Positions 24,830 to 33,368 of a stretch of DNA of 64,000 bases are shown one piece after another. The position numbers were made by a program, and so were the translations under genes. Source of the DNA: Bacteroidaceae bacterium (GTDB lineage Bacteria > Bacteroidota > Bacteroidia > Bacteroidales > Bacteroidaceae); the NCBI GenBank assembly GCA_017555845.1, contig JAFZFO010000013.1, positions 1 to 64,000 on the forward strand, written 5' to 3'. The notes beneath the pieces were generated by a model. It was not told where the DNA came from and made no database searches. It worked only from the letters and a program-made list of their open reading frames with translations. The stretch's first letter is position 1. Each line of letters starts with the position of its first letter.

Positions 24830-26590
24830 ATGTTCAGAACAAAAACTTGTGGCGAACTCAGGTTGGCCGATGTAAATGCAACAGTGACCCTTAGTGGTTG
24901 GGTACAGCGTGCGCGTAAGATGGGTGGTATGACATTCGTTGACCTCCGCGACCGTTATGGCGTTACCCAGCTTGTTTTCAGCGAGGATGTAAATGCCGAA
25001 CTCTGCGAGAAGGCATCACACCTTGGCCGCGAATATGTAATCCAGGCAACCGGTGTTGTCAGCGAGCGTCAGAGCAAGAACGCCAATATCCCAACAGGCG
25101 ACATTGAGATAATTGTGAGCGAGTTGAACATCCTCAACGAGGCAGCAACTCCTCCTTTCACAATCGAGAACAACACCGACGGTGGCGATGACATCCGCAT
25201 GAAGTACCGTTATCTCGACCTCCGTCGTGAGGCAGTGCGCAAGAACCTTGAACTGCGTCACCAGATGACAATGGAGGTTCGCCGTTACCTCGACTCAATG
25301 AACTTCATTGAGGTTGAGACTCCAATGCTTATCGCGTCTACCCCCGAGGGCGCGCGTGACTTCGTTGTTCCTTCACGCATGAACCCAGGCCAGTTCTACG
25401 CTCTGCCACAGAGCCCACAGCTCTTCAAGCAGCTGCTCATGGTATCTGGTTTCGACCGTTACTTCCAGATTGTAAAGTGCTTCCGTGATGAGGACTTGCG
25501 TGCCGACCGTCAGCCCGAGTTTACACAGATCGACTGCGAGATGAGTTTCGTTGAGCAGGAGGATGTGATTTCACTCTTCGAGGGCATGGCAAAGCACCTG
25601 TTCAAGACAATCCGTGGCGTTGAACTTACCGAGGCTTTCCCACGCATGACATGGCACGATGCAATGAAATACTACGGCTGCGACAAGCCCGATACACGTT
25701 TTGAGATGAAGTTCGTTGAACTCATGGACATCATGAAGGGTCACGGCTTCCCTGTGTTCGACAGCGCCGAGTATGTTGGTGGTATCTGCGCCAAGGGTGC
25801 CGCTACATACACACGCAAGCAGATCGATGCTTTGACCGACTTTGTTCGCCGTCCACAGATTGGCGCAAAGGGTATGGTCTATGCACGTGTAGAGGCAGAC
25901 GGTACAGTAAAATCAAGCGTTGACAAGTTCTATACACAGGAGGTACTGCAGGCTATGAAGGCTGCCTTCAATGCCGAGCCGGGTGACCTCATCCTCATCC
26001 TCAGCGGTGACGATACAATGAAGACACGCAAGCAGCTCTGCGAGCTCCGTCTGGAGGTCGCAAACCAACTTGGCTTGCGCGACAAGAACAAGTTCTCTTG
26101 CCTGTGGGTTGTTGACTTCCCGCTCTTTGAGTACAGCGAGGAAGAAGGCCGTTACATGGCTATGCACCACCCATTTACCTCACCAAAGCCCGAGGATATC
26201 CCATTGCTCGACACCGACATGGGCGCAGTACGTGCAAACGCATACGACATGATCATCAACGGTGTTGAGGTTGGTGGCGGTTCAATCCGTATCTACGACA
26301 GCGAGTTGCAGAACAAGATGTTCGAGCTCCTTGGCTTCACACCCGAGCGCGCACAGCAGCAGTTCGGCTGGTTGCTCGACGCCTTCAAGTACGGTGCACC
26401 TCCTCACGGTGGTCTTGCTTACGGTCTCGACCGTTGGGTGAGCCTCTTCGCAGGTCTCGACTCAATCCGCGACTGCATCGCGTTCCCCAAGAACAACTCA
26501 GGCCGCGACACAATGATTGATGCACCTTCGGTTCTCGAGCCAGAACAGCTGACGGAACTTAATATCGTAGTTGATATCAAGGATAAGTGA
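24830..26590 (+). CDS. aspS: Aspartate--tRNA ligase
   Basis: This 586-aa class II aminoacyl-tRNA synthetase charges tRNA-Asp with aspartate. An N-terminal OB-fold anticodon domain (residues 1-110, [21 protein letters not shown]) is followed by the catalytic core. Motif 2 is [18 protein letters not shown] near residue 220, and motif 3 is GLAYGLDRW near residue 535. The GAD insertion of bacterial-type AspRS lies between them (about residues 290-410). Length and domain order are those of the bacterial enzyme. The archaeal non-discriminating form is shorter and lacks the insertion. It is transcribed alone, with a hairpin 180 nt downstream. Confidence 0.97.
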   Translation: MFRTKTCGELRLADVNATVTLSGWVQRARKMGGMTFVDLRDRYGVTQLVFSEDVNAELCEKASHLGREYVIQATGVVSERQSKNANIPTGDIEIIVSELNILNEAATPPFTIENNTDGGDDIRMKYRYLDLRREAVRKNLELRHQMTMEVRRYLDSMNFIEVETPMLIASTPEGARDFVVPSRMNPGQFYALPQSPQLFKQLLMVSGFDRYFQIVKCFRDEDLRADRQPEFTQIDCEMSFVEQEDVISLFEGMAKHLFKTIRGVELTEAFPRMTWHDAMKYYGCDKPDTRFEMKFVELMDIMKGHGFPVFDSAEYVGGICAKGAATYTRKQIDALTDFVRRPQIGAKGMVYARVEADGTVKSSVDKFYTQEVLQAMKAAFNAEPGDLILILSGDDTMKTRKQLCELRLEVANQLGLRDKNKFSCLWVVDFPLFEYSEEEGRYMAMHHPFTSPKPEDIPLLDTDMGAVRANAYDMIINGVEVGGGSIRIYDSELQNKMFELLGFTPERAQQQFGWLLDAFKYGAPPHGGLAYGLDRWVSLFAGLDSIRDCIAFPKNNSGRDTMIDAPSVLEPEQLTELNIVVDIKDK

Positions 26591-26724
26591 TTAAAAAGCT
26601 AAACTACTGCGTTACGCTTGTTTTTGATGTGAGTCATTTAGGAATACTAAACTCCCCACTTCAAAAACTTCGCAAGCCTTGTATTTTACCTTTTTATCTC
26701 ACTTTTCGAAGATTGGAATTACAT

Positions 26725-27475
26725 AAGAGAATGTCATCCTGAGTGTAAGCGAAGGAACTCTAAAAAATGATAAAGCAATCCATTGCGCACGCAATGGATT
26801 GCTTTTATTTTGACAATAATATAAGTGTTGATGAATTTAAGCGTTTTGTCATTTTTCGGGTAACCCCTCAACAACACGTCTGAGCAAAGTGAAGAATCTA
26901 TAAAACAGCTCATCTGCAAAAGTTGGGGGACAAAAAACTCGCTTTCGCTCGCCGTCAAATTCTACAGCAGTCCTCAACCTTAATTGTTCACTTGTATTTT
27001 TCTTCAACTCTTTCTTTCTGTACTTTTTTGAAAAAGTACCAAAAACTGGGCAGTCGTGTACGGCATTCGGTGCTTCCTTTGTTCAAGAGTTGCTTTGCAA
27101 CATCTTTCAGTCGGTGCACACCTCGCCGCTCGCTGCTTGTCGCAATGCTTGGGGTGGCAAGAACTCGCTGCGCTCAAACATCATGCCACCTGTTTCCAAG
27201 CATTGCTCGGCTGCTCGCTGTTCCTCCCAACGCTGCCCTTCCGCCTTTGGCGGGGAATTACCTTTTGCAATGAAAAGGCGCGTAGAATAGTAATTCTCAA
27301 TACTGCTCCCGCAGGCATATTATGAGATACTTCACTGCGCTTTGCTCCGTTCAGTATGACAAGCTCGCGAACAATGTCATTTTTCGGGCAAGCCCTCAAC
27401 AATACGTCTGAGCGAACCAACGGTCGACGCCCGAAGGGGCTAAAGTCAAGTCGAAGGATCTCTAAAAAAACTCTT
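26725..27475. repeat. Repeat-rich intergenic region without genes
   Basis: Between aspS and the minus-strand gene at 27548 there are 957 nt without a convincing gene; open frames here overlap in all directions and none looks like a protein. The region holds repeated dispersed phrases. ATGTCATTTTTCGGG with CCCTCAACAA and ACGTCTGAGC appears twice (26849-26885 and 27376-27412). AAGTACCAAAAACTGG is preceded by its near-inverse GTACTTTTTTG at about 27021-27045. A family A dispersed repeat lies at 27320-27380. The TCGCTC/CTCGC-rich segments resemble those near 31300 and 56520. Confidence 0.6.
26772..26810 (+). terminator. Probable terminator downstream of aspS
   Basis: Stem AAAGCAATCCATTGC / GCAATGGATTGCTTT with a 4-nt loop, followed by a T-rich tract. 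It is 180 nt from the stop codon, an unusual distance. Confidence 0.7.
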
Positions 27476-27479
27476 GCAA

Positions 27480-27523
27480 TTAAAAAGACCAATCGGGTAT
27501 TAATCAAACCCGATTGGTCTTTT
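27480..27523 (-). terminator. Terminator of the 27548-27880 gene
   Basis: Perfect 16-bp stem AAAAGACCAATCGGGT / ACCCGATTGGTCTTTT with a 9-nt loop and, on the minus strand, a T run, 25 nt after the stop codon. Confidence 0.85.
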
Positions 27524-27547
27524 GCTGTTAATTCTAGAGTGTCTGTT

Positions 27548-27880
27548 TTACTTGATGACTACTTTCTTGCCATAGGATATATGTAGAAAGTTAATATGTG
27601 AAATACCACTTTCAGTACCTGGGTGAAGTTCTACACCAACACAGGTTTTACCATCATAATAATTGTACGAATTCGGTTTTTCAGATATGCTTGAATAAAA
27701 GTATTCTTTATATTTTATCTCATAGCTCTCAACAAATCTGTTCTTTAGTTCTACTAGTTCAGAATCACTTAATTGTTGATTGCTTGTTTCAAATACAACC
27801 GAGCGTAATTTGTTATCAATAAATTTAAAATAACAAACATCCCATTTTGCATCGGCCCAGATAACATTTTTAATCTCCAC
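27548..27880 (-). CDS. Hypothetical protein, possible GTG start or 5'-truncated remnant
   Basis: This 110-aa frame begins at GTG (reads GVEIKNVIWADAKWD around the start) and has no ATG further upstream before the stop at 27905. It ends GISHINFLHISYGKKVVIK. No signal peptide or known domain is seen; aromatic and charged residues alternate as in a small soluble beta-rich protein. It follows the second BspA-like gene at 36 nt on the same strand and has its own terminator. The lack of an ATG may mean a real GTG start or loss of an original N-terminus. AT-rich codon use matches the other BspA-linked small genes. Function unknown. Confidence 0.5.
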   Translation of the reverse strand: MEIKNVIWADAKWDVCYFKFIDNKLRSVVFETSNQQLSDSELVELKNRFVESYEIKYKEYFYSSISEKPNSYNYYDGKTCVGVELHPGTESGISHINFLHISYGKKVVIK

Positions 27881-27916
27881 ACCCTGATTATAGTGCGATT
27901 CTAATTAGTCTACTAC

Positions 27917-28927
27917 TTAAACATTTTCCCGAATGATGCGAGTTTCCTCGGGAACACCTAATTTGTCTATATTCGTGATGTGGGTAGGGATGGTGATAGA
28001 GGTCAGTCTATAGCAACCCTCAAATGCATCATTTCCAATGCTTGTAACACTGCTGGGGATGGTGATAGAGGTCAGGTTATCGCACTCCCAAAATGCCGCC
28101 TTTCCAATACTGGTCACACTGCTGGGGATGGCGATTGAGGTCAGGCTTTTACAACAACCAAAAGTCTTAGGTCCAATGCTTGTTACACTGTTGGGGATTT
28201 CAATGCTTGTAAGCCCGGAGCAACCCTTGAACGCACACTCTCCAATGCTTTTAACGCTGTTACCAATTTCAACACTTGTAAGCCCGGTGCAACCACTGAA
28301 CGCATAATTTCCAATGCTTGTAACGCTGTTAGGGATTGTAATACTTGTAAGCCCGGTGCAACCATAGAACGCAGACTTTCCAATGCTTGTGATGCTGTTA
28401 GGTATTGTAATGCTTGTAAGCCCTTTGCAATTATAGAACGCACCAAATCCAATGCTTGTAACGCTGCTTGGGATAGTAAGATCAGTCACCAACTCACCAT
28501 TCAAATACAAGTTGCCGGCATAATACAAAGGATTGGCATCTGCACTACCAAAATCAATACCACACCATGCTTCAAGGTCGTTGATGCAAACCTTTTCAAG
28601 CCCGGTGCAACCATTGAACGCACCCCATCCAATGCTTGTAACGCTGTTAGGGATTACAATACTTGTAAGGCCGGTGCAACCACTGAACGCCCAATCTCCA
28701 ATGCTTGTAACGCTGTAAGTGTTACCATCGTACGCAACACTCTCGGGGATTTCAATGTTGCCGGTGTACTCGTTGGAATGCTCACTATAAGATATTCCTC
28801 TGAAAGTTACCTCAACTGCTTTGTTTGCAGAAGATGAAATGTTGTAATAGATGCCATCGACCACAAAATCGTGGGCAGTCACTGCTGTTGCGCAAAGCAA
28901 CAGCAGTGACGTAAATAGATGTTTCAT
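27917..28927 (-). CDS. BspA-like leucine-rich repeat surface protein
   Basis: The protein is 336 aa from the ATG at 28927; the frame is open to 28942, but MKHLFTSLLLLCATAVTA is a clear signal peptide start. Mature residues carry about nine copies of the 23-residue LRR_5 repeat (LTSITIPNSVTSIGNYAFSG type). The islands WCGIDFGSADANPLYY and LYLNGELVTDLTIP correspond closely to the islands of the larger protein at 1-1497. It ends shortly after the last repeat with no sorting tail or anchor domain in view. It is probably exported and may bind host or bacterial proteins, as known for BspA proteins; the ligand is unknown. It follows the peptidase gene at 25 nt and may be co-transcribed with it. Confidence 0.9.
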   Translation of the reverse strand: MKHLFTSLLLLCATAVTAHDFVVDGIYYNISSSANKAVEVTFRGISYSEHSNEYTGNIEIPESVAYDGNTYSVTSIGDWAFSGCTGLTSIVIPNSVTSIGWGAFNGCTGLEKVCINDLEAWCGIDFGSADANPLYYAGNLYLNGELVTDLTIPSSVTSIGFGAFYNCKGLTSITIPNSITSIGKSAFYGCTGLTSITIPNSVTSIGNYAFSGCTGLTSVEIGNSVKSIGECAFKGCSGLTSIEIPNSVTSIGPKTFGCCKSLTSIAIPSSVTSIGKAAFWECDNLTSITIPSSVTSIGNDAFEGCYRLTSITIPTHITNIDKLGVPEETRIIRENV

Positions 28928-28952
28928 AGATAGTTGCATCAAAAAACTTTTT

Positions 28953-31157
28953 TTACTTCAAGTTCGCCTTGAAGAACTCTGCAATCTTCTCGAACAGGTG
29001 ATAGCGTGTGTTGCGGCCATAGTAGATGCTATGGTTGCTGTCGGGGTAGATGGCCATCTCGAACTTCTTGTTCGCCTGTGTGAGGGCGTGAGTGTAACGT
29101 ATCATGTTACGCAAGTGTACGTTGTCATCGGCTGTACCGTGGATGAGCAACAGGTTGCCGCTCAACTTGTTCACGTTTACAATTGCCGAGCCGGCATCGT
29201 AACCCTCCTTGTTCTCCTTTGGAGTGCGCATGTAACGCTCGGTGTAGATGGTGTCATAGAAACGCCAGTCTGTAGGCGCTGCCACTGCAACACCAGCCTT
29301 GAACACTGCCTCGTCCTGGCTCATTGACATGAGGGTGTTGTAACCGCCGAAGCTCCAGCCCCAGATACCGATGTTGTTCTTGTCAACGTAGGGGAGTGAA
29401 CCAAGGTATTTTGCTGCCTCAACCTGGTCGCCCGGCTCGTACTGGCCGATGTTCAGGTAGGTGCACTTGCCGAACTCTGTACCGCGTCCGCCTGTACCGC
29501 GTCCGTCAACGCATACCATGATGAATCCCTCGCCTGCCATGTAGCTCTCGAACATTGCATTGCCATAGTTACCCATGTACCAGCTGTCGTGTACCTGCTG
29601 TGAGTAGGGGCCGCTGTACTGGAACATCACTACAGGGTACTGCTTGCCCTCGTCAAAGTCGGCAGGCTTTACCATCCAGCCGTTGAGCTCAACGCCGTCG
29701 GTAGTCTTGAATGTGAAGAACTCCTTTGTTGGCATGTCGAACTTCTTGAGTCGCTCCTTGAGGTTGGCATTGTCAATGAGAGTCTTTATAACCTTACCGT
29801 TATTGTCGTTTGTGGTAACGGTGTGTGGGCTGTTGATGCTTGAGTGGGTGTTGATGAAGTACTTCATTCCCGCACTGAACACTGCACTGTTTGTTCCCTC
29901 CTTGGTGGTGAGCTTGGTCTTCTTGCCCTTAGCATTTACCTTATATATATATTCGCGCAATGGGCTGCCCTCGTTGCTTGAGTAGTAGAATTCGTTCTTG
30001 TTGCTGTCCCAACCATAGAAGTGTTTTACCTCGAACTCTCCCTTTGTGATTGGGCGTACAAGGATACCGTCGATGGTGTAGAGGTAGAGCTGGTTGTAGC
30101 CGCTGCGCTCGCTCTGCAATACAAAGTGCTTGTCATAGAACTCAATGCCTGCATATACCTGCTCGTTGAGGTAGGTGTCGCTCTCCTCGCGTAGGATGGT
30201 CTTGCTGCTGCCCGAGCGTGGATTCACTGCCAGAATCTCCATAACGCTCTGGTGGCGGTTGAGTGTGAGCACTGCAAGTACATCGGGGTTCTTGGTGAAC
30301 TTGATGCGTGGGATGTAGCCCTCCTCGGGGATGTTCACGTTAAGCTGGCGTGTAACGCGGCTCTTGATGTCGTACGAGTGAACCGATAGCTTTGAGTTTG
30401 CTGCACCGGCAACAGGGTACTTGAAACTGTAGGGTGCGCAGAAATCGTCGTACTCTGTATTTGGAGCACCGGTTGGGATGTACATTGGCATGTCGTACAT
30501 CATAACCTCGCTCTCGTCGTACTTGATGTACGCAATCATCTTGCTGTCGGCGCTGAAATCGTATGAGCAGTTGTTCATGAACTCCTCCTCGTTAACCCAG
30601 TCGGGGATACCGTTTATAATCTTGCGGAACTCACCGTCGGTGGTGATTTGTGACTCGGCATTGTTGAACATGAGCTTCACAAGGAACAGGTTGTTGTCGC
30701 GTACAAAGGCAATCATGGTGCCGTCGGGCGAGAACTTTGGAACCTGCTGCGCGCCGTTCTGCGACAGTGGCTCAACCTTGTTGTTCTTGCGGCTGTAGAT
30801 GTAGTGCTCTGCAGTAAATGAGTTGCGGTAGATGCTCTTTGTTCTTGTCTGCAGAAGAATGAGCTGCTCATCGGGCGAGAACTGGTAGCCATCAATGTAC
30901 TTCTGTTCGAAGCCACGTGCTGTAGCTGCGTTGAAGAGTGTGTCGACGATTGCACCGTTCTTGAACGAGCCTTTGAGAATGAGGCTGCGGTCGTCGCTCA
31001 TGCGTGCAAAGTGAACGCCATCGGCCATTGGCTTGATGGCAGCGTATGTCTGCGGCCAATAACCGCCATACATTACATCGTTCATTGTCACCTTGTCGCC
31101 TGCAATGGCTGAGAGTGACATCACAAACAATGTGAATAGTGAAAATAGGTGTTTCAT
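28953..31157 (-). CDS. Dipeptidyl peptidase IV-type S9 family serine peptidase, exported
   Basis: This 734-aa protein has a signal peptide (MKHLFSLFTLFVMSLSAIA), a DPP-IV N-terminal beta-propeller (about residues 100-460) and a C-terminal alpha/beta-hydrolase domain. The catalytic residues are visible: Ser near 603 in GWSFGGY, Asp near 677 in GTADDNVH and His near 709 in SNHSIYYG. The propeller keeps GIPDWVNEEEFM, equivalent to the double-Glu motif that grips the peptide N-terminus in DPP-IV. It would release X-Pro or X-Ala dipeptides from peptides in the periplasm. Length fits bacterial DPP-IV. The BspA-like gene follows at 25 nt, and a repeat-bearing gap separates it from the carbonic-anhydrase gene upstream. 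Confidence 0.92.
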   Translation of the reverse strand: MKHLFSLFTLFVMSLSAIAGDKVTMNDVMYGGYWPQTYAAIKPMADGVHFARMSDDRSLILKGSFKNGAIVDTLFNAATARGFEQKYIDGYQFSPDEQLILLQTRTKSIYRNSFTAEHYIYSRKNNKVEPLSQNGAQQVPKFSPDGTMIAFVRDNNLFLVKLMFNNAESQITTDGEFRKIINGIPDWVNEEEFMNNCSYDFSADSKMIAYIKYDESEVMMYDMPMYIPTGAPNTEYDDFCAPYSFKYPVAGAANSKLSVHSYDIKSRVTRQLNVNIPEEGYIPRIKFTKNPDVLAVLTLNRHQSVMEILAVNPRSGSSKTILREESDTYLNEQVYAGIEFYDKHFVLQSERSGYNQLYLYTIDGILVRPITKGEFEVKHFYGWDSNKNEFYYSSNEGSPLREYIYKVNAKGKKTKLTTKEGTNSAVFSAGMKYFINTHSSINSPHTVTTNDNNGKVIKTLIDNANLKERLKKFDMPTKEFFTFKTTDGVELNGWMVKPADFDEGKQYPVVMFQYSGPYSQQVHDSWYMGNYGNAMFESYMAGEGFIMVCVDGRGTGGRGTEFGKCTYLNIGQYEPGDQVEAAKYLGSLPYVDKNNIGIWGWSFGGYNTLMSMSQDEAVFKAGVAVAAPTDWRFYDTIYTERYMRTPKENKEGYDAGSAIVNVNKLSGNLLLIHGTADDNVHLRNMIRYTHALTQANKKFEMAIYPDSNHSIYYGRNTRYHLFEKIAEFFKANLK

Positions 31158-31269
31158 AATGGTTTATTTAAATTTATAATCTTATCAAGCTGAAATCGGA
31201 AAGCTGAAATCGGAAAACGGAAAACTTATTTTAGTTTTAACCTTTGACTATGCATTGTTGAAACTTAGT

Positions 31270-31377
31270 TTTCCCCTTTCCCCTTTAACTTTTAACCGCA
31301 CTTCGTGCGCTTGAACCTGCTCTCGCTCGCTGTAAAAGCTCAAGCAAGCTTGGCTTTTGCTCGCTTAATCGCAGCTT
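31270..31377. repeat. Dispersed intergenic repeat (family B copy)
   Basis: This stretch holds CCCTTTAACTTTTAACCGCA, CTTCGTGCGCTTGAACCTG, then TCGCTCGCTG and CTCAAGCAAGCTTGGC. A similar arrangement occurs at 56500-56575. Just upstream, GCTGAAATCGGAAA is present twice in tandem (31190-31218). Confidence 0.5.
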
Positions 31378-31896
31378 TCAGTTCGTTTTGTACCACGACG
31401 CATACATTATATAGTCGTTGGCAATGCGCTCAACAATCTCTTTCTGCTGCTCGGGGCTTACCTCCTTGATTTTCTTGGCAGGCACTCCGGCATATATCCA
31501 GCCGCTCTCCACGCGCATACCTGATGCAACCAGTGCGTTGGCCGCAACAATGGCCCCGCTTTCAACGACGGCATTGTCAAGCACTGTTGCTCCCATGCCA
31601 ATGAGGCTGTTGCTCTCTATGATGGCGCCGTGAATGGTTGCGTTGTGGCCTATTGAGACATTGTCGCCAATGATGGTCTTTGAGCGTTGGAAAAGTGTGT
31701 GCACCACAGCACCGTCCTGAATGTTCACGTTGTTGCCAATGACAATGCTGTTTACATCGCCACGCAACACAGTGCCATACCAGATGGAGCAGTTGTCGCC
31801 CATTGTCACATCGCCAATTATGGCTGCCGTCTCGGCAATGAAACAGTCATTGCCAATAGTGGGCTTGAACCCGCGTATTTCTCTTATTATTGCCAT
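31378..31896 (-). CDS. Gamma carbonic anhydrase family protein (left-handed beta-helix)
   Basis: This 172-aa protein is built of hexapeptide repeats (VTMGDNCSIWYGTVLRGDV, IVIGNNVNIQDGAVVHTL) that form a left-handed beta-helix trimer. The three metal-binding histidines of the gamma-class carbonic anhydrase family are present: one in GAVVHTL and two in IGHNATIHGA. Length and motifs match the YrdA/PaaY/CaiE group. Members of this group show either carbonic anhydrase or thioesterase-like activity, so the exact reaction is open. It is cytosolic. It starts 5 nt after the DEAD-box helicase stop and is in the long lon-tgt-lptF-helicase minus-strand run. Confidence 0.85.
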   Translation of the reverse strand: MAIIREIRGFKPTIGNDCFIAETAAIIGDVTMGDNCSIWYGTVLRGDVNSIVIGNNVNIQDGAVVHTLFQRSKTIIGDNVSIGHNATIHGAIIESNSLIGMGATVLDNAVVESGAIVAANALVASGMRVESGWIYAGVPAKKIKEVSPEQQKEIVERIANDYIMYASWYKTN

Positions 31897-31901
31897 AGTG
31901 C

Positions 31902-33365
31902 TTACTTGTTCTCTGTTGCAGGTGCTACGCCTTCGCTACCTTTGGTATTACCTGGTTTTCTGCGGCGGTGGTGTGGACGGCGGCGTTTTGGCTTTTCGCC
32001 TTGCTGCTTGGGAGTGCCTTCCTGTTGTGCAGCTACAGCTGCTGTCTCTTTGGGCTTCTCGCTGTTGTCTGCAGGCTTTGCACTCTGTGGCTTGTTGCCG
32101 TTTGCCTGTTTGCCACCGCGTCTGCGGTTGTTCTTCTTGCGGTCATTGCCGCCGCGCTTCTCATTGTTTCCGCTTCCACCGCGTCGTGACTTGCCGCCTT
32201 TCTGCTTGCTCTTTGGCTCATAGGCAGGCGCCTCGCCAAGTGATGCTGGCATCTCCATCTTTGGAACATCCTGCTCAATGAAATCCTCAATGCGCTTGAA
32301 GAACTCCTGGTCCTCAACGTTTACCAATGTGATGGCGCGTCCCTTGGTACCCGCACGTGCTGTGCGGCCAATGCGGTGTATGTAGTCGTCGCAATCGCGT
32401 GGTACGTCGTAGTTGATGACAATGCGTATGTCGTCAATGTCAATGCCTCGTGCAAGAATATCGGTAGCCACAATCATGTCAATCTTGCGGCTCTTGTACT
32501 GGAACATGATCTCGTCACGCTCACCCTGAGACAGGTCGCTGTGCATCTCGCCTACATTGAAACCATGTTTCTTGAGTGTGTGCGAAATCTCCTTGACTTT
32601 TGTCTTGCGCGATGCAAAGAGAATCACTCTCTCGCTGCTCTCGTTGTCGAAGATGCTGTTGATGATGCCCAGTTTCTGGCCCTCGTGGCATATGTAGGCC
32701 TGCTGTGTTATACCGTCGGCAGGCTTTGCAAGCGCAAGGGTAATCTGCAAGGGATCGGTAAGGATGTCGTTTGCGAGTTTGCGAATCTCCTGAGGCATGG
32801 TTGCCGAGAAGAGCATTGTCTGGCGCTCCTTAGGCAACTGCTTGGCAATGGTCATGATGTCGTTGTAGAAACCCATGTCCAGCATGCGGTCGGCCTCGTC
32901 AAGGATGAAAAACGACACCTTTGAAAGGTCAATGTTACCAAGGTTTATGTGGCTGATGAGACGGCCGGGGGTGGCAACGATGATGTCGGCGCCCTTGGCC
33001 ATTCCACGCAGCTCCTGCTCGTAACGCTGTCCGTCGTTTCCACCATATACGGCTACGCTCGACACGTTCATGAAGTATGTGAAACCCTCGAGCTGACGGT
33101 CAATCTGCTGCGCGAGCTCACGGGTTGGAGCCATGATTATGCAGTTTATGGAGTCCTCGGGGTAACCGCCCTGGCAAAGCCTGTTGAGTACAGGCAACAG
33201 GTATGCTGCAGTCTTTCCGGTACCTGTCTGTGCCACGCCAATGAGGTCACGTCCCTCCATCAATGGCTCAAGTGTCTGCTCCTGTATTGGAGTACACTTC
33301 TCGAAGCGCATGGCATCAAGCGCATCAAGCACTTCGTCTTCAAAGTCAAAATCTGTAAAATACAT
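31902..33365 (-). CDS. DEAD-box ATP-dependent RNA helicase (RhlE-like)
   Basis: This 487-aa helicase has all core motifs: the Q motif (CTPIQEQTLEPLMEGRD), Walker A AQTGTGKT near residue 48, PTRELAQQ, DEAD, SAT, the RecA2 motif DILARGIDIDD, and HRIGRTARAG near residue 335. The last 110 residues are basic and low-complexity, rich in KKNNRRRGGK-type stretches, as in RhlE and cold-shock helicases, and should bind RNA non-specifically. It would unwind RNA duplexes in ribosome assembly or mRNA decay. Start and stop are 3-5 nt from its neighbours, so it is in an operon with the permease gene upstream and the carbonic-anhydrase-family gene downstream. Confidence 0.93.
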   Translation of the reverse strand: MYFTDFDFEDEVLDALDAMRFEKCTPIQEQTLEPLMEGRDLIGVAQTGTGKTAAYLLPVLNRLCQGGYPEDSINCIIMAPTRELAQQIDRQLEGFTYFMNVSSVAVYGGNDGQRYEQELRGMAKGADIIVATPGRLISHINLGNIDLSKVSFFILDEADRMLDMGFYNDIMTIAKQLPKERQTMLFSATMPQEIRKLANDILTDPLQITLALAKPADGITQQAYICHEGQKLGIINSIFDNESSERVILFASRKTKVKEISHTLKKHGFNVGEMHSDLSQGERDEIMFQYKSRKIDMIVATDILARGIDIDDIRIVINYDVPRDCDDYIHRIGRTARAGTKGRAITLVNVEDQEFFKRIEDFIEQDVPKMEMPASLGEAPAYEPKSKQKGGKSRRGGSGNNEKRGGNDRKKNNRRRGGKQANGNKPQSAKPADNSEKPKETAAVAAQQEGTPKQQGEKPKRRRPHHRRRKPGNTKGSEGVAPATENK

Positions 33366-33368
33366 GTT

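Noticed and set aside
26734..27586. Several overlapping frames of 66-116 codons in the aspS downstream gap.
   Set aside because: They overlap on both strands in dispersed repeats and have no protein-like composition.
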